Of a stretch of 21,512 bases of DNA, positions 7,058 to 14,595 are shown piece after piece (positions within the stretch are counted from its first letter, which is position 1; every line of letters begins with the position of its first letter). This DNA is from Clostridiales bacterium (GTDB lineage Bacteria; Bacillota_A; Clostridia; Oscillospirales; Oscillospiraceae): contig JAAVHY010000046.1 of assembly GCA_014799485.1 (NCBI GenBank), positions 1-21,512 on the forward strand. Reading direction: 5' to 3'. Position numbers and translations under genes: made by a program. A model generated the notes under the pieces. That model worked only from the letters and a program-made list of their open reading frames with translations. It made no database searches and was not told the DNA's origin.

Positions 7058-8502
7058 ACGTACAAAGCCATCTGTTCGTGCTGGCTTACCTGCCCACGGT
7101 GCTGGTGCTGTGGCGGGTGCTGGACAGGTGCGCCGGGAACCGGTGGGCCCGGGTGTTCCTGCTGTGCGCGGGGGCGCTGTTCTGCGGCTGGGGTTCGCCC
7201 CTGTCCCTGCTGGTGCTGGGGGGCGAGGGGGCTGTGAGCTACCTGCTGGGGCGGCGCATCGCCCGGGACCGCGCCCGGGCCAGGCCCCTGCTGTGGGCGG
7301 GGGCGGCGCTGCTGCTGGCGGTGCTGGCCTTTTTCAAATACACCGGCTTCCTGCTGTCCCTGACGCCGCTGGAGGGGCTGTTCACGCCCCCGGCGGGGCT
7401 GGCCCCCCTGGGGCTGTCCTTCGTCACGTTCCAGCAGCTTTTCTGGCTGAGGGACTGCTATGATGGGGAGGTGGGGGAGGACGTGTCCCCCCTGGACTAC
7501 GCCTGCTGCCTCACCTTCTTCGCCACCGCCACCTGCGGCCCGATCACCCGGGTGGGGGAGCTGGCCCCCCAGCTGCGCCGGCCCGCCCCCTTCTCCTGGG
7601 ACGGACTGTCGGCGGGGCTGTACTGCTTTGCCCTGGGGCTGGCCAAGAAGGTACTGGCGGCGGGGATATTCGCCAACGGGGCCAATTTCGGCTACGCCAA
7701 CATCGGCGCCCTGTCCCCGGTGGACACCATCGTGGTGATCCTGTGCTACACCCTGCAGATCTACTTCGACTTCTCCGGCTACTGCGATATGGCCTCCGGC
7801 ATGGCCCGGATGATGGGCGTATCCCTGCCGGTGAACTTCAACAGCCCCTACCAGGCCCTGTCGGTGAAGGACTTCTGGGGCCGGTGGCACATCACCCTGT
7901 CCCGGTTCTTCCGCCGGTGCGTGTACATCCCCCTGGGCGGCAACCGCCGGGGGGAGTGGGCCACCTACCGCAACGTCATGCTCATCTTTCTGCTGTCCGG
8001 CCTGTGGCACGGGGCGGGCTGGGGCTTTATCATCTGGGGCGCCCTCCACGGCGCGGCCCAGGTGGCGGAGCGGATGCTCAAGGGGAAGCTCTCCCTGCCC
8101 AGGCCCCTGGCCTGGCTGCTCGCCTTCGTGTTCGTCAACATCGCCTGGGTGTTCTTCCGGGCGGAGACGCTGGATCAGGCGCTGGCCCTGCTGGGCGGGC
8201 TGTTCCAGGCCAACTGGGGCCTGCCCGGGCCGGAGCTGGCCGCGTCCCTGCCGCTGGAGGTCATGTCCAACGCCCTGAAGTACCTCCAGGAGCAGTGGAT
8301 GCCGGGGGGCCGTGCCCTCATCTACTGGGCGCCGCTGATGCTCCTCCCGGCGGGGATGGCGCTGCTGGCCTGCCCCAACCCGACGGCCCAGGCCGAGGGA
8401 TTCCGCCCCACCGTGTGCAAGGCCGTACTGTGCGTGCTGTGCCTGGTGGTGTCGGTGATCTTCTTCTCCGGGGTGGACACCTTCATCTACGCGAATTTTT
8501 AG
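7054..8502 (+). CDS. MBOAT-family O-acyltransferase (AlgI/PatA-like)
   Basis: The 482-residue polytopic membrane protein belongs to the membrane-bound O-acyltransferase family, whose AlgI, PatA and DltB members move acyl groups across the membrane onto cell-surface polymers. The diagnostic region is intact: YFDFSGYCDMASGMARMMG (237-255), FNSPYQALSVKDFWGRWHITLSRFFRRCVYIPLGGNRRG with His279 (262-300), then LLSGLWHGAGWGFIIWGALHG with the presumed catalytic His319 (313-333). At least eight hydrophobic spans cover the sequence. The gene overlaps the XRE regulator by four bases and is followed twelve bases later by a lipase-like partner, the usual two-protein layout for extracellular O-acetylation. 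The acceptor (peptidoglycan, exopolysaccharide or another glycan) cannot be told from this locus, as no polymer biosynthesis genes are adjacent. Confidence 0.92.
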   Translation: MNVQSHLFVLAYLPTVLVLWRVLDRCAGNRWARVFLLCAGALFCGWGSPLSLLVLGGEGAVSYLLGRRIARDRARARPLLWAGAALLLAVLAFFKYTGFLLSLTPLEGLFTPPAGLAPLGLSFVTFQQLFWLRDCYDGEVGEDVSPLDYACCLTFFATATCGPITRVGELAPQLRRPAPFSWDGLSAGLYCFALGLAKKVLAAGIFANGANFGYANIGALSPVDTIVVILCYTLQIYFDFSGYCDMASGMARMMGVSLPVNFNSPYQALSVKDFWGRWHITLSRFFRRCVYIPLGGNRRGEWATYRNVMLIFLLSGLWHGAGWGFIIWGALHGAAQVAERMLKGKLSLPRPLAWLLAFVFVNIAWVFFRAETLDQALALLGGLFQANWGLPGPELAASLPLEVMSNALKYLQEQWMPGGRALIYWAPLMLLPAGMALLACPNPTAQAEGFRPTVCKAVLCVLCLVVSVIFFSGVDTFIYANF

Positions 8503-8514
8503 CGGAGGGACGCC

Positions 8515-9552
8515 ATGAAAGCCAAGCACTTTTTTATCGCGGTGATCCTGGGGACGCTCATTTGCTTCGGGGTGCTGGTGGGGCTGATGTCGTCGGTGGA
8601 CCCCTTCTTCGTGCTGCGCGGCGTGGACGAGGGGGAGACCGCCCGGTTCAATAACCAGCGCTACCAGATGGCCGGGCTGATCCGCCACCAGGAGTACACC
8701 AACCTGGTGGTGGGCACCTCCATGGTGGCCAATTACCGGGCCAGCTGGTTCACCAACCGGCTGGGGATGGAGACCCTGAAGGTCACCATCCCGGACGGAT
8801 GGATCTCCGAGTTCGACACGGCGCTGAAGCTGGCCTTCCGCACCCATCCCGATTTGGAGCAGGTCTGGTTCTGCCTGGACCCCAACATCCTGATCCGGCC
8901 GGAAAGCCAGCGGACGGTGGAGCTGCCCCGCTACCTCTACAACCAGAACCCCCTGGACGATGTGGAGTACTTCCTCAACGCCGACACCTACCAGGAGGCC
9001 ATGCGCAGCTGGCTGCGCCGGGACACGGAGGAGATGGTGCCCCTGGACGAGGCCTACGTGTGGGACGGGGTCTACACCTTTTCCCGGGCAAGCGCCCTGG
9101 CGGGCTACCCACGGCCGGAGGTCAGCGGGACCGCGCTCCCGGACGACGCCTATTTAGACGTGGCGGAGGAAAACCTGAACGTGGTGCTGGGCTGGATCGA
9201 ACAGCACCCGGAGGTGCATTTCGAGCTGTGGTTCCCCCCGTACAGCATCCTCTATTGGGACAAGACCACCCGGGAGGGGACGGCGGACGCCGTCATCACC
9301 GCGGTGGAGTACGCCGCCTCACGGCTGCTGGAATATGACAACGTGACGCTGCACTCCTTTTTATACACGGACGTGGCCACCGACTTGAACAACTACACCG
9401 ACCACATCCACTGCTCCGGCTCGGTGACCGCGTGGATGGCCCAGCACATGATGTCGGGGTATTTCCTCCTTACCCCGGAGCGCTATATGGAGGATCTGGA
9501 GGGGCTGCGGGAATTCATCCACAGCTATGACTACGAGGCCATTTTCAAATAA
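8515..9552 (+). CDS. Membrane-anchored SGNH-like O-acetylation partner protein
   Basis: The 345-residue protein has a single N-terminal hydrophobic segment (residues 5-26), probably an uncleaved anchor, and an exported domain. NLVVGTSMV places a candidate nucleophile Ser69 in a GTS motif. Near the C-terminus TDHIHCSG gives Asp296 and His299 in the D-x-x-H spacing of the catalytic block of SGNH/GDSL-type esterases and AlgX/AlgJ/PatB-like O-acetyltransferases. This fits its position twelve bases after the MBOAT gene: the membrane protein would export the acyl group and this protein would transfer it to the glycan. Overall similarity to a named family is low by eye, so the assignment rests on motifs plus context. 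The ribosome binding site is GGAGGG before ATG 8515. Confidence 0.72.
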   Translation: MKAKHFFIAVILGTLICFGVLVGLMSSVDPFFVLRGVDEGETARFNNQRYQMAGLIRHQEYTNLVVGTSMVANYRASWFTNRLGMETLKVTIPDGWISEFDTALKLAFRTHPDLEQVWFCLDPNILIRPESQRTVELPRYLYNQNPLDDVEYFLNADTYQEAMRSWLRRDTEEMVPLDEAYVWDGVYTFSRASALAGYPRPEVSGTALPDDAYLDVAEENLNVVLGWIEQHPEVHFELWFPPYSILYWDKTTREGTADAVITAVEYAASRLLEYDNVTLHSFLYTDVATDLNNYTDHIHCSGSVTAWMAQHMMSGYFLLTPERYMEDLEGLREFIHSYDYEAIFK

Positions 9553-9573
9553 CGGCCCGCGGAGGTTCGACTT

Positions 9574-11385
9574 ATGACAGACCAATCTAAAATCCGCAAC
9601 TTTTCCATCATCGCCCACATCGACCACGGCAAATCCACCCTGTCCGACCGCATGATCGAAATCTGCGGCGCGGTGGAGCAGCGGCAGATGGAGTCCCAGC
9701 TGCTGGACAACATGGAGCTGGAGAAGGAGCGGGGCATCACCATCAAAGCCCGGGCGGTGCGCATGGACTACAAGGCCGCCGACGGCGAGACCTACTGCCT
9801 CAACCTCATCGACACCCCGGGCCACGTGGACTTCAACTACGAGGTCAGCCGCTCCCTGGCCGCCTGCGAGGGGGCGGTGCTGGTGGTGGACGCCGCCCAG
9901 GGGGTGGAGGCCCAGACGCTGGCCAACACCTATCTGGCGCTGGACCACGACCTGGAGATCCGCCCGATCCTCAACAAGATCGACCTGCCCGCCGCCGACC
10001 CCCAGCGGGTGAAGCACGAGATCGAGGATATCATCGGCCTGCCCGCCCTGGACGCGCCGGAGATCTCCGCCAAGCAGGGCATCAACATCCCGGCGGTGCT
10101 GGAGGACATCGTGAACAACATCCCCGCCCCCTCCGGCGACCCCGCCGCGCCCTTGAAGGCCCTCATCTTCGACAGCCAGTACGACCCCTACCTGGGGGTC
10201 ATCGTATACTTCCGTGTCATGGAGGGAACCATCAGACCGGGGATGCAGGTGCGGCTCATGGCCTCCGGGGCCCAGTACACGGTGCTGGACTGCGGCTATC
10301 TCCGTCCCCTTGGCATGGAGAGCGCGAAAGAGCTGTCCGCCGGCGAGGTGGGCTGGTTCACCGCGTCCATCAAGACGGTGAAGGACACCCGGGTGGGCGA
10401 CACCATCACCGGGGTGGAGCGGCCCACGGCGGAGGCCCTCCCCGGCTACCGCCCCGCCCAGTCCATGGTGTACTGCGGCGTGTACACCGAGGACGGCTCC
10501 AAGTACCCAGACCTGCGGGACGCGCTGGAAAAGCTCCAGCTCAACGACGCCTCCCTGTCCTTTGAGCCGGAGTCGTCCATCGCCCTGGGCTTTGGATTCC
10601 GCTGCGGATTTTTGGGAATGCTTCACATGGAGATCATCCAGGAGCGGCTGGAGCGGGAGTTCGATCTGGACCTCATCACCACATTACCCTCCGTTATTTA
10701 TGAGGTGACAAAAACGGACGGTACTCTGGTGCGGGTGGACAATCCCCACAATTACCCCGACCCCGGCTCCATCAAGGAGGCCATGGAGCCCTACGCCAAC
10801 GTGTCCATCATCTCGCCACCGGACTATGTGGGCAATATCATGCCTTTGTGCCAGGATCGGCGGGGGGAGTACAAGGATATGCAGTACCTGGACACCAACC
10901 TGGTGGAGATCCGGTATCTGATGCCGCTGAACGAGATCATCTACGACTTTTTCGACACGCTGAAGGCCAAGACCCGGGGCTACGCCTCCCTGGACTACGA
11001 GCTGGACGAGTACCGCCCCTCCGATCTGGTGAAGGTGGATCTGCTGCTCAACGGCGACCAGGTGGATGCGCTGTCCTTCATCGCCCACCGGGATAAGGCG
11101 TACAAGCGGGCGAGGCGCATCTGCGAAAAGCTGAAGGAGAACATCCCCCGCCAGATGTTCGAGGTGCCCATCCAGGCGGCCATCGGCGGCAAGGTCATCG
11201 CCCGGGAGACGCTGAAGGCCCTGCGCAAAGACGTGCTGGCCAAGTGCTACGGCGGCGACATCACCCGAAAGAAGAAGCTGCTGGAGAAGCAGAAAGAGGG
11301 CAAGAAGAAGATGCGCTCCCTGGGCACGGTGCAGATGCCCACGGAAGCGTTCATGGCTGTGCTTAAACTGGACGACGAGGGATAA
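9574..11385 (+). CDS. lepA: Elongation factor 4 (translation GTPase LepA)
   Basis: LepA is a conserved ribosome-associated GTPase implicated in back-translocation and 30S biogenesis. The 603-residue length is standard. GTPase motifs are intact: AHIDHGKST (14-22), DTPGH (80-84) and NKID (134-137). The LepA-specific C-terminal region is present, including [43 protein letters not shown] and the terminal [24 protein letters not shown] lies eight bases before ATG 9574. It follows the O-acylation pair by 21 bases and precedes nadE by 15, so it is likely co-transcribed with both. Confidence 0.98.
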   Translation: MTDQSKIRNFSIIAHIDHGKSTLSDRMIEICGAVEQRQMESQLLDNMELEKERGITIKARAVRMDYKAADGETYCLNLIDTPGHVDFNYEVSRSLAACEGAVLVVDAAQGVEAQTLANTYLALDHDLEIRPILNKIDLPAADPQRVKHEIEDIIGLPALDAPEISAKQGINIPAVLEDIVNNIPAPSGDPAAPLKALIFDSQYDPYLGVIVYFRVMEGTIRPGMQVRLMASGAQYTVLDCGYLRPLGMESAKELSAGEVGWFTASIKTVKDTRVGDTITGVERPTAEALPGYRPAQSMVYCGVYTEDGSKYPDLRDALEKLQLNDASLSFEPESSIALGFGFRCGFLGMLHMEIIQERLEREFDLDLITTLPSVIYEVTKTDGTLVRVDNPHNYPDPGSIKEAMEPYANVSIISPPDYVGNIMPLCQDRRGEYKDMQYLDTNLVEIRYLMPLNEIIYDFFDTLKAKTRGYASLDYELDEYRPSDLVKVDLLLNGDQVDALSFIAHRDKAYKRARRICEKLKENIPRQMFEVPIQAAIGGKVIARETLKALRKDVLAKCYGGDITRKKKLLEKQKEGKKKMRSLGTVQMPTEAFMAVLKLDDEG

Positions 11386-11400
11386 AAGGAGGAACACTCC

Positions 11401-13326
11401 ATGAGAGACGGTTTTGTGAAGGTGGCCGCGGGGACGCCCAAAATCCGGGTGGCCGACTGCGATTACAACGCGGGGCAGATCATCGCGCTGATGAAGGAAG
11501 CGGCGGCGCAGGGGGTAAAGGTGCTGGCCCTGCCGGAGCTGTGCGTCACCGGGTACACCTGCGGCGACCTGTTTTTGCAGGACACCCTGCTGGACGGGGC
11601 CGAGCGGGCACTGGGGCGCATTCTGGAGGAGACAAAGGATCTGGATTTGCTCACCGCACTGGGGATGCCGGTACGGAACCGCTGGGACCACAAACTGTAT
11701 AATTGCGCTGTTGTAATACTGCGCGGAGAGATTTTAGGCGGTCGGCCCAAACACTGTATTCCTAATTATGGGGAATTTTACGAGGCTCGCTGGTTTATAC
11801 CGGCCCCGGCCCCAAAAGATCGGTTTATAGACAGCGTGACGCTCGCGGGGCAATCGGTCATACTGGCCCCTAATGCCGTTTTTGAATGCGAAAATATACC
11901 GGGACTAAACATTGGCGTGGAAGTCTGCGAGGATCTTTGGGCTATTGATCCCCCTTCGGTGCATCTGGCCCAAGCAGGCGCCACCCTCATCCTCAATCTG
12001 TCCGCCTCCGACGAGGTAGCGGGCAAGGCGGACTACCGCCGCTCGCTGGTGACAAGCCAGTCCGCCCGATGCGTATGCGGCTATGTCTACGCCGACGCAG
12101 GGGAGGGAGAATCGTCTACCGATCTGGTGTTTTCCGGTCACAACATAATCGCGGAGAACGGAACTATTCTTGCAGAAAAGCGGTTCGACGCCGAGCTGAC
12201 CGTCAGCGAGATTGATGTGTCCCGTCTGGGCTACGAGCGCCAGCGGATGAATACGTTCCCGGATCTCAATGCGGGCGGCGCCTGGAGCGGTTCCTTTTCT
12301 CTGGGAGCAAACGAAACTCCCCTCACCCGCCCCATTTCCCCCACCCCCTTTATCCCGGCGGACGCGGGAGATCGGGCCGAACGGTGCGAGGAAATCCTGA
12401 AAATCGCCGCCCTGGGCCTCAAGAAGCGGCTGGAGCACACCAATTCCTCCTGCGCCGTGGTGGGCCTGTCCGGCGGGCTGGACTCCACCCTGGCTATCCT
12501 CATCACCGCCCTGGCCTTCGATATGCTGGGCCGGGATCGGAAGGGGATCCTGGCCGTTACCATGCCCTGCTTCGGCACCACCAAGCGCACCCGCTCCAAC
12601 GCCGAACTTTTGGCCCGGGAGCTGGGCACGGACTTCATGGAGGTCAACATCGGCAAGGCGGTGGAACAGCACTTCGCCGACATCGGCCAGTCCATGGAGG
12701 ACCAGTCCGTCACCTTTGAGAACGCCCAGGCCCGGGAGCGCACCCAGGTGCTGATGGATCTGGCCAACCAGCGGGGGGGCCTGGTCATTGGCACCGGCGA
12801 CCTGTCCGAGCTGGCCCTGGGCTGGGCCACCTACAACGGCGACCATATGTCCATGTACGCCGTCAACGCCTCCATCCCCAAGACGCTGGTGCGCCACCTG
12901 GTGGCCTATGAGGCCGGCCGCTTGGGCGGCCGGGCCGGGGAAGTCCTGCGGGACATCCTGGACACCCCCGTCTCCCCCGAGCTGCTCCCCCCCAAGGACG
13001 GGGAGATCGCCCAGAAGACCGAGGATCTGGTGGGGCCCTACGAGCTTCACGACTTCTTCCTCTACTACGCCATCCGCTGGGGCTTCCCGCCCCGGAAGGT
13101 GCTGCGGCTTGCGGAGTACGCCCTGGGGGACCGATACGACCGGGAGACGCTGCTGAAGTGGCTGAAGAACTTCTACCGCCGGTTCTTCTCCCAGCAGTTC
13201 AAGCGCTCCTGCCTGCCCGACGGGCCCAAGGTGGGCTCAGTGACGCTGTCCCCCCGGGGCGACTGGCGGATGCCGTCGGACGCCGTGGCAAAATTATGGC
13301 TGGATGATCTGGAGGGGATCGAATGA
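11401..13326 (+). CDS. nadE: Glutamine-dependent NAD(+) synthase
   Basis: The enzyme amidates nicotinic acid adenine dinucleotide to NAD+, using ammonia released from glutamine. The 641-residue protein has an N-terminal nitrilase-type glutaminase domain with the Glu46 (LPELCVTGY), Lys117 (RPKHCIPNYGEFYE) and Cys176 (VEVCEDLW) triad. The C-terminal synthetase domain carries the pyrophosphate loop SGGLDST (357-363), GTGDLSELALGW and YNGDHMSMYAVNASIPKTLV. AGGAGG precedes ATG 11401. Codon use changes inside the gene: from about 11700 to 12350 AT-ending and rare codons (ATA, TTA, CTA) are common, while both flanks are strongly GC-rich; the protein itself looks intact. Its stop overlaps the next start in ATGA. 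Confidence 0.97.
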   Translation: MRDGFVKVAAGTPKIRVADCDYNAGQIIALMKEAAAQGVKVLALPELCVTGYTCGDLFLQDTLLDGAERALGRILEETKDLDLLTALGMPVRNRWDHKLYNCAVVILRGEILGGRPKHCIPNYGEFYEARWFIPAPAPKDRFIDSVTLAGQSVILAPNAVFECENIPGLNIGVEVCEDLWAIDPPSVHLAQAGATLILNLSASDEVAGKADYRRSLVTSQSARCVCGYVYADAGEGESSTDLVFSGHNIIAENGTILAEKRFDAELTVSEIDVSRLGYERQRMNTFPDLNAGGAWSGSFSLGANETPLTRPISPTPFIPADAGDRAERCEEILKIAALGLKKRLEHTNSSCAVVGLSGGLDSTLAILITALAFDMLGRDRKGILAVTMPCFGTTKRTRSNAELLARELGTDFMEVNIGKAVEQHFADIGQSMEDQSVTFENAQARERTQVLMDLANQRGGLVIGTGDLSELALGWATYNGDHMSMYAVNASIPKTLVRHLVAYEAGRLGGRAGEVLRDILDTPVSPELLPPKDGEIAQKTEDLVGPYELHDFFLYYAIRWGFPPRKVLRLAEYALGDRYDRETLLKWLKNFYRRFFSQQFKRSCLPDGPKVGSVTLSPRGDWRMPSDAVAKLWLDDLEGIE

Positions 13327-13916
13327 ACCTGCTCGTTGATCTGTTTGTGACCTTCGCCCGGATCGGCGTGTGTACCTTCGGCGGCGGCTACGCCATGCTG
13401 CCCATCCTCCAGCGGGAGCTGGTGGAGAACAAGAAGTGGGCCACCGAGGACGAGCTGGCCGACTACTACGCCGTGGGCCAGTGTACCCCCGGCATCATCG
13501 CCGTGAACACCGCCACCTTTGTGGGCCGCAGTCAGGCGGGCATCATGGGCGGCGTGTTCGCCACCCTGGGGCTGGTGTTCCCGTCCATCGTCATCATCAT
13601 GGTCATCGCCGCCTTTTTGCAGAACTTCATGCACATTTCCTGGGTGATCCACGCCTTCAACGGCGTGCGGGCCGGGGTGGTGGCGCTGATCGCGTCCAGC
13701 GTCATCAAGCTGTTCAAGACCTCCGTCATCGACTGGCCCACCCGTGTCATCTACGCCGTGGTGCTGGTGCTGGCGGCGTGGAACACCTTCTTTTCCATGC
13801 CCGCGGGCGCGCTGGGCACGGTGCTGAGCGTGGCGACCTCCCCGGTGTTCCTGGTGGTGGCCGCCGGGGCGGTAGGGCTGTGCGTGCGCGCCGCCAAGGG
13901 AGGGCTGAAGGAATGA
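13323..13916 (+). CDS. Chromate transporter family protein, half-size subunit 1
   Basis: The 197-residue membrane protein is a single CHR domain, the short form of the chromate transporter (ChrA) superfamily. It has FARIGVCTFGGGYAMLPILQREL at the N-terminus, QCTPGIIAVNTATFVG in the middle and several hydrophobic spans. Short CHR proteins are normally encoded as tandem pairs that work together, and a second copy follows directly with an ATGA overlap. The upstream overlap with nadE is also ATGA (13323-13326). Export of chromate is known for some family members; for gut clostridia the physiological anion is unproven. Confidence 0.92.
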   Translation: MNLLVDLFVTFARIGVCTFGGGYAMLPILQRELVENKKWATEDELADYYAVGQCTPGIIAVNTATFVGRSQAGIMGGVFATLGLVFPSIVIIMVIAAFLQNFMHISWVIHAFNGVRAGVVALIASSVIKLFKTSVIDWPTRVIYAVVLVLAAWNTFFSMPAGALGTVLSVATSPVFLVVAAGAVGLCVRAAKGGLKE

Positions 13917-14524
13917 CCCTCCTGAGACTGTTTTTTGAGTTCTGCCGGGTAGGGCTGTTCTCCGTGGGCGGGGGGCTGGCCACCATCCCCTTCCTCACCG
14001 ACCTGGGGGAGCGCACCGGCTGGTTTGGCCCCGGCGATCTGGCCAACATGATCGCCATTTCCGAGTCCACCCCCGGCCCCATGGGGGTGAACATGGCCAC
14101 CTATGTGGGCTTCCATACCGGGAGTTTGGTTGGCGGCCCGTTGCTGGGCATCCTCGGAGGCGTCACCGCCACCCTGGGGCTCATTTTCCCCTCCATCGTC
14201 ATCATCCTCGTCATCGCCGGTTTTTTGCAGAAGTTCCGGCAGTCCAAGGCGGTGGACGGGGTGTTCTACGGCCTGCGGGCGGCGTCGGTGGCCCTGATTA
14301 CCGCCGCCCTGCTCCAGGTGGCCAAAATCGCCCTGATGTTCCACAAAGTGTATATTGACACCGCCCCAGGGGAAGGCGTTGTCAGCTACGAATTGTTTTA
14401 CTGGCCCGCCATTATACTGGCCGTTGTCGTTTTTGCGCTGGTGAAATTTACCCCGTTGAAAAAGCTGCACCCCATCTGCTTCATCGGGCTGGCGGCGCTG
14501 GCGGGCGTCATCTTCCAAATGTGA
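13913..14524 (+). CDS. Chromate transporter family protein, half-size subunit 2
   Basis: The 203-residue partner repeats the CHR-domain plan: FCRVGLFSVGGGLATIPFL near the N-terminus, ISESTPGPMGVNMATYVGF in the middle and LIFPSIVIILVIAGF, closely parallel to the same region in subunit 1. It starts at ATG 13913, overlapping the stop of subunit 1, and closes the seven-gene run; a hairpin terminator follows eight bases later. A longer open frame reaching back to 13370 is only an alternative frame through subunit 1. The pair probably forms an antiparallel heterodimer, as proposed for other two-gene CHR systems. Confidence 0.9.
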   Translation: MTLLRLFFEFCRVGLFSVGGGLATIPFLTDLGERTGWFGPGDLANMIAISESTPGPMGVNMATYVGFHTGSLVGGPLLGILGGVTATLGLIFPSIVIILVIAGFLQKFRQSKAVDGVFYGLRAASVALITAALLQVAKIALMFHKVYIDTAPGEGVVSYELFYWPAIILAVVVFALVKFTPLKKLHPICFIGLAALAGVIFQM

Positions 14525-14531
14525 ACGAAAT

Positions 14532-14557
14532 AAGCCCCGGCCCAAGGGCCGGGGCTT
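14532..14557. terminator. Bidirectional hairpin between convergent genes
   Basis: A perfect 12-bp stem AAGCCCCGGCCC/GGGCCGGGGCTT closes on two bases. The T tracts are short on both sides (TTCT on plus, TTATTT on minus). It lies between the converging chromate-transporter and DUF1576 genes, so it may stop both. Confidence 0.65.
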
Positions 14558-14595
14558 CTGATATGCGGCCTGGGGCGGCGAAGCCGGGGTTTCTC

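Noticed and set aside
6988..8847. 619-codon open frame on minus opposite the MBOAT and SGNH-like genes
   Set aside because: It spans two real genes on the other strand, has Gln/His/Pro-rich antisense composition and no domain or start signal.
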